DNA of 31,214 nt from a virus. Of this stretch, positions 28,840 to 31,214 are shown in pieces (position 1 is the first letter of the stretch; every line of letters starts with the position of its first letter). The DNA is taken from positions 1-31,214 of the IMG/VR virus record IMGVR_UViG_3300032892_000006, one strand, 5' to 3'. Under the pieces are notes generated by a model, which saw only the letters and a list, made by a program, of their open reading frames with translations, was not told the DNA's origin and made no database searches. A program made the position numbers and the translations under genes.

Positions 28840-29373
28840 CTAACCACTCTGCCTAGCAAGCAGTAATTGCACCTTTTTGGCCATATCTGCTAGCACTTCC
28901 CTGTCTTCGGGAGTCAGCAGCTGACAGTAGGCCCGATGCTCTATCAGGCCATCAATTACGCTGGCAGCAGACCGGATGATGGAGTGGATGCTGTGGTCGT
29001 CCTGCGTGTCTTCGCGCGGCTTACGGTTGCCGACTAGGCGCTTCTCATCATCGTCTTCTTCCTCCTCCACCTGTCTCTGTTCCTCTGCCTTCTTCGGATT
29101 CCTAATTTCGTCCGACTGGTATAGTTTGCCGAAGTCTTGCAGCTGCTCGAATGAGTCGAATACATAACCACGTACAATTCCCCAGCAGCGTGACGCCCAG
29201 CACACATGCGTCTGGCTACGGCCTATAGCATCAGCAACTACCTGCTGCGTCTTGCCTGACTGAAGTTCCATCCATATCAGCGAAGCTGCCTCCCAGCGTT
29301 CTGCCGATGTTGCCTTCTCGCGCTGTCCGGCCGTTCGCTCCAGCTCTATGATCCGTGCTATCCTGCTGTCCAT
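28840..29373 (-). CDS. Helix-turn-helix regulator of the conjugation-like unit (candidate), 177 aa
   Basis: Residues about 37-60 form an HTH: LQSGKTQQVVADAIGRSQTHV, with the pattern seen in small phage and plasmid regulators. An acidic, charged linker (KKAEEQRQVEEEEDDDEKR, about 94-112) follows, then a C-terminal helical domain (IHSIIRSAASVIDGLIEHRAYCQLL) that may dimerise. The ATG at 29373 follows GGAGG, and an 18-bp perfect palindrome lies just upstream (29384-29401) in the divergent gap, so autoregulation is likely. KorA-like control of the TraB-like genes is inference from position. Confidence 0.7.
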   Translation of the reverse strand: MDSRIARIIELERTAGQREKATSAERWEAASLIWMELQSGKTQQVVADAIGRSQTHVCWASRCWGIVRGYVFDSFEQLQDFGKLYQSDEIRNPKKAEEQRQVEEEEDDDEKRLVGNRKPREDTQDDHSIHSIIRSAASVIDGLIEHRAYCQLLTPEDREVLADMAKKVQLLLARQSG

Positions 29374-29383
29374 TCCCGCCTCC

Positions 29384-29401
29384 GTTATTACTAGTAATAA
29401 C
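29384..29401. promoter_or_regulatory. 18-bp perfect palindrome, operator candidate
   Basis: GTTATTACTAGTAATAAC is its own reverse complement. It sits in the 51-base divergent gap between the HTH gene and the nuclease gene, 10 bases upstream of the HTH start codon. It is AT-rich against the surrounding sequence, as is typical for a dimeric repressor site, and it would block promoters in both directions. Confidence 0.7.
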
Positions 29402-29414
29402 TTAGGATACCGTA

Positions 29415-29420
29415 CAATTA
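29415..29420 (+). promoter_or_regulatory. Possible -10 box (TACAAT) for the nuclease gene
   Basis: TACAAT lies just 4 bases before the ATG at 29425, and no good ribosome site is seen, so transcription from it would give a leaderless or nearly leaderless mRNA, common in actinobacteria. The palindrome at 29384-29401 would overlap its -35 region. Confidence 0.4.
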
Positions 29421-29424
29421 CAGC

Positions 29425-29970
29425 ATGATACAGGCGATAGAAACAGATTATGCCGGATACCGATTCCGCTCGCGACTAGAGGCGCGCTGGGCTGTGTTCT
29501 TTGACACGATAGGTCTGGATTGGAGGTATGAGCCAGAAGGATTCCGCGTCGATACGCCAACCGGCAAGATCAAGTACCTGCCGGACTTCTGGCTCGGAAG
29601 TGGGCACTGGGGCGAAGTCAAGGGATACCTAGACCTGGCCTCGCTGAATCGCCTGTACTCTCTGGCTGTCGGCATGTCCAACTGCGGTAAGGGCTGCGAC
29701 ATGGTCGTGTTCGGTGATGTACCGCGCGCCAATAGCTCACTGTGGCCAGCTCAGCTACACACGCACAGCATAGGGCAGCTGTGGGCTGTGCCCTGGGACA
29801 TTGCTGTGGGCTGCCCGCTACGGACTCGGCCTCGCGTGGCAGTCACCGTTGATGAAGCAACTGCTGGACATCTTACGGACGGTTTCCCTTTCGGGGTGCC
29901 CGACTGGGCCTACGAAGGGCTGTCCGCTGCGCGGCGTGCCCGGTTTGAGTGGGGCGAGCATGGCCGCTAG
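29425..29970 (+). CDS. PD-(D/E)XK nuclease-like protein, 181 aa
   Basis: The sequence YRFRSRLEARWAVFFDTIG, then WRYEPEGF, IKYLPDFWL and WGEVKGYLDL matches the compact PD-(D/E)XK nucleases found in many actinophages: E in SRLEARWA, D in LPDF and E-x-K in EVKG (about residues 18, 53 and 64-66). It may cut DNA or resolve junctions; the substrate is unknown. It is the only plus-strand gene in the right half, divergent from the HTH regulator and under the same palindrome. The C-terminal half (from about 90) is less conserved-looking. Confidence 0.75.
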   Translation: MIQAIETDYAGYRFRSRLEARWAVFFDTIGLDWRYEPEGFRVDTPTGKIKYLPDFWLGSGHWGEVKGYLDLASLNRLYSLAVGMSNCGKGCDMVVFGDVPRANSSLWPAQLHTHSIGQLWAVPWDIAVGCPLRTRPRVAVTVDEATAGHLTDGFPFGVPDWAYEGLSAARRARFEWGEHGR

Positions 29971-30098
29971 CAATAATATATCAGGAATCCAAGGCTCATG
30001 GCGCAGGACGCTATACAGACCCAGATAGTAATCCGGAGGAACAGGTCATCGGCATACACTATCCGGAAATCACGCCATATTTCCGTGAACCACTTCAT
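29967..30098 (-). CDS. Tiny membrane protein, 43 aa
   Basis: The ATG at 30098 overlaps the stop of the preceding gene (ATGA), and the stop at 29969-29967 overlaps the end of the convergent nuclease gene. The N-terminal part is amphipathic (KWFTEIWRDFRIVYADDLFL) and residues 21-42 (RITIWVCIASCAMSLGFLIYY) form one membrane segment. No known family; coding is supported by the coupled start. Confidence 0.55.
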   Translation of the reverse strand: MKWFTEIWRDFRIVYADDLFLRITIWVCIASCAMSLGFLIYYC

Positions 30099-30358
30099 GG
30101 CCGAGTCCGTCCGCTAGCGGCATGTCGCGCTGGATACCGTGCTGCTGTGGCTGTACGGGCCTGTAGGGCTGGAGCGGTGAGGTTCCTGGCTATTAGCACC
30201 AGCCCGAGGATTCCTGCCAGGCAGACCAGTACAGCCACGAGCAACAGTACCGACATGCTGATGGTGGCTCCGCCTACGTTAGCGCTGACATGCGCATGGG
30301 CCATCCAGACCACGAATACCAGTCCGGCCAGGATTGCCTTCAGGTTGATGCGTTTCAT
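30095..30358 (-). CDS. Two-pass membrane protein, 87 aa
   Basis: The ATG at 30358 follows AGGAGGCGAG. Membrane segments at about 5-24 (INLKAILAGLVFVVWMAHAH) and 33-58 (ISMSVLLLVAVLVCLAGILGLVLIA) are followed by a basic tail (ARTATAARYPARHAASGRTRP). It is coupled to a further tiny membrane protein. Function unknown; small tandem membrane proteins at this place could form part of an envelope complex. Confidence 0.65.
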   Translation of the reverse strand: MKRINLKAILAGLVFVVWMAHAHVSANVGGATISMSVLLLVAVLVCLAGILGLVLIARNLTAPALQARTATAARYPARHAASGRTRP

Positions 30359-30387
30359 TGTTCTCTCGCCTCCTGTCGATAGGTAGA

Positions 30388-30418
30388 GCCTAGCGGATAA
30401 ACTGCAGTTCCGCTAGGC
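30388..30418 (-). terminator. 9-bp perfect stem-loop
   Basis: GCCTAGCGG (30388-30396) pairs with CCGCTAGGC (30410-30418) around a 13-base loop, in the 83-base gap between two minus-strand genes. There is no clear U-run on the minus strand, so termination may be partial. Confidence 0.5.
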
Positions 30419-30441
30419 CCTTGCTGTTCTCCTCAGGATTG

Positions 30442-30729
30442 CTATCCGATGTAACCGTTGCGCCGCAGCCAGGTCAGGTCGTCAGGCTCGCTGTACGCCG
30501 CGTGCTCGATCGCCTCGATGGCCAGGTTAGGATCGCTCAGAAACTTGTCGCCGTCGTCGTCATCGACATTGGCCTGGTGAACAGCCAGGACCTTGCGGAC
30601 TAGAGTCAGGGCCTCGCTGTCCGTCTTGCCTGGCACATGGGCATATGGGCAGTCGAACAGGTCGTGAATCTGGCAGTAGCGCTCTAGCATCGCCTTGTCA
30701 TCGGCCGCGTTGTCGTGCGCGTCATTCAT
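30442..30729 (-). CDS. Acidic hypothetical protein, 95 aa
   Basis: The start is ATG 30729, overlapping the stop of a tiny membrane gene (ATGA); an in-frame ATG at 30744 is less likely. The protein is acidic with two Cys and a His near residue 22-30 (YCQIHDLFDCPYAH) that could bind a metal, then a helical part (SEALTLVRKVLAVHQANVDDDD) and a C-terminal DDLTWLRRNGYIG. Family not recognised. Confidence 0.6.
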   Translation of the reverse strand: MNDAHDNAADDKAMLERYCQIHDLFDCPYAHVPGKTDSEALTLVRKVLAVHQANVDDDDGDKFLSDPNLAIEAIEHAAYSEPDDLTWLRRNGYIG

Positions 30730-30884
30730 GACCGGTTTCTCCATCCATTACGGAATCCGATGCCGAATATCGCGAAGCAACCGCAAAGAACTGCTGGGGT
30801 CCCTACCGCAAAGTTGCCATAGAGCATCAGGACGATGCCTAGCATAATCCCCACGCTAGCGAAGAGCATTGTCAGTCGTTCCAT
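30726..30884 (-). CDS. Tiny two-pass membrane protein, 52 aa
   Basis: The ATG at 30884 follows AAGGAGG at ideal distance. Two hydrophobic segments (residues 4-22, LTMLFASVGIMLGIVLMLY, and 27-43, VGTPAVLCGCFAIFGIGF) are followed by a basic end (RNGWRNRS). It begins a transcription unit: a TATACT sequence lies about 30 bases upstream of its start. No family recognised. Confidence 0.6.
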   Translation of the reverse strand: MERLTMLFASVGIMLGIVLMLYGNFAVGTPAVLCGCFAIFGIGFRNGWRNRS

Positions 30885-30910
30885 TTCGGCCTCCTTCGTT
30901 CGTCCTGTAG

Positions 30911-30920
30911 ACAGTATACC
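30911..30920 (-). promoter_or_regulatory. GGTATACTGT promoter-like motif, copy 3
   Basis: The minus strand reads GGTATACTGT, the same -10-like block as at 25230 and, with one change, at 23328. The GGGTAGCG upstream block of the other two is absent. It lies about 27 bases before the ATG at 30884, whose ribosome site is strong. Confidence 0.4.
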
Positions 30921-31050
30921 TCGAACTGCAAACTGAGGAAAGGAGCTTTGCGGCAGATTTGTACATGCGAGCGTAGTGGCCGCTGCCGGCAGGCCATACG
31001 TTTACACCACCGTAGTGCCGCTCGCCAGCCAGCGTCGCCTACACGACCAG

Positions 31051-31080
31051 GAGGCCCGGCTCCCGTAGGAACCGGGCCTC
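31051..31080. terminator. GC-rich stem-loop (9 bp plus 3 bp)
   Basis: GAGGCCCGG (31051-31059) pairs with CCGGGCCTC (31072-31080), with three more pairs past one mismatch and a 4-base loop. It lies 13 bases past the stop of the rightmost minus-strand frame and probably ends that transcript. Confidence 0.55.
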
Positions 31081-31093
31081 GTGCTGCGGGCCA

Positions 31094-31210
31094 TCAGATC
31101 TTACGCCACAGCCGGTTGTAGTAACGGCCGACGTGTCGGGTGACATGGCGCCGAATGAGGCGCTTAGCCAATACGTCCGGCCCGCGCTCGGCAGCCTCAA
31201 CGTCACCCAT
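31094..31210 (-). CDS. Small basic protein or C-terminal part of a gene cut by the window edge
   Basis: From ATG 31210 the frame gives 38 residues: GDVEAAERGPDVLAKRLIRR, then a very basic, aromatic end HVTRHVGRYYNRLWRKI. The frame remains open to the window edge, so the real start may lie outside. The RR/HR-rich helix suggests nucleic-acid or membrane-surface contact. A GC-rich stem-loop follows the stop. Confidence 0.4.
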   Translation of the reverse strand: MGDVEAAERGPDVLAKRLIRRHVTRHVGRYYNRLWRKI

Positions 31211-31214
31211 CGTG

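Noticed and set aside
29949-30386. A 145-codon plus-strand frame opposite the two small membrane genes
   Set aside because: It has no ribosome site and poor composition; the opposite strand has well-signalled membrane proteins with coupled starts.
30918-30935. A tRNA T-loop-like GTTCGAG on the minus strand
   Set aside because: No matching T-stem, anticodon arm or acceptor stem could be built around it.

Overview
The window looks like part of a dsDNA tailed phage, or phage-plasmid, of an actinobacterium. The reasons are dense ATGA/GTGA/TAATG gene overlaps, strong Shine-Dalgarno sequences, a moderately high GC content, Lsr2-like and DUF2637-like domains, a LysM plus transglycosylase lysin, ThyX, and a RecA-like/Cas4-like recombination set. 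A Streptomyces-type host fits the DUF2637 and TraB-like genes but is not proven. No rRNA, tRNA, CRISPR array, integrase, terminase or capsid gene was recognised.

Layout. (1) 1-5889, plus strand: the end of the virion block. It holds small structural proteins, a 1075-residue protein whose second half is about 30 copies of a ~17-residue GxG(T/S) repeat, and then two paralogous multi-pass membrane proteins and a membrane-anchored coiled-coil protein (holin-like by position). (2) About 6022-6063: a strong hairpin between convergent units. (3) 6068-7197, minus strand: two lysins, both with N-terminal export signals (NlpC/P60-like; LysM plus lytic transglycosylase). (4) 7198-7850: a 650-base stretch without a convincing gene but with four hairpins. 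(5) 7851-25193, minus strand: a long DNA metabolism block. It contains a bacterial-type DNA polymerase III alpha split into a PHP protein and a polymerase protein with a DnaQ-like exonuclease and two Cys-rich proteins between them, DUF3310, ThyX with an adjacent flavoprotein, two MazG-like paralogues, an SSB-like protein, a RecA/Sak4-like ATPase, a Cas4-like nuclease and a HARP-SNF2 helicase. Several tiny genes of 43-58 codons lie in the overlaps. (6) 25333-29373, minus strand: a module resembling the Streptomyces conjugation set. In order of transcription it has an HTH regulator, a DUF2637 membrane protein fused to an Lsr2-like DNA-binding domain, a TraB/FtsK-like ATPase and two small membrane proteins, ending at a textbook terminator. 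An 18-bp perfect palindrome sits in front of the regulator. (7) 29425-29970, plus strand: a PD-(D/E)XK nuclease transcribed divergently from the regulator. (8) 29967-31214, minus strand: small membrane and acidic proteins.

How the parts may work together (inference). The split polymerase, exonuclease, SSB-like protein, ATPase, Cas4-like nuclease and helicase would form a self-contained replication and recombination system. ThyX, MazG-like and DUF3310 proteins would adjust the nucleotide pool. The TraB-like/Spd-Lsr2 module suggests that this element carries, or borrowed, machinery for moving double-stranded DNA between hyphae or tethering DNA to the membrane. The most notable points are that module and its fusion protein, the CATTGGC repeat array beside it, the exonuclease gene that appears to start at a non-AUG/GUG/UUG codon, and a bipartite promoter-like motif shared by two transcription units.
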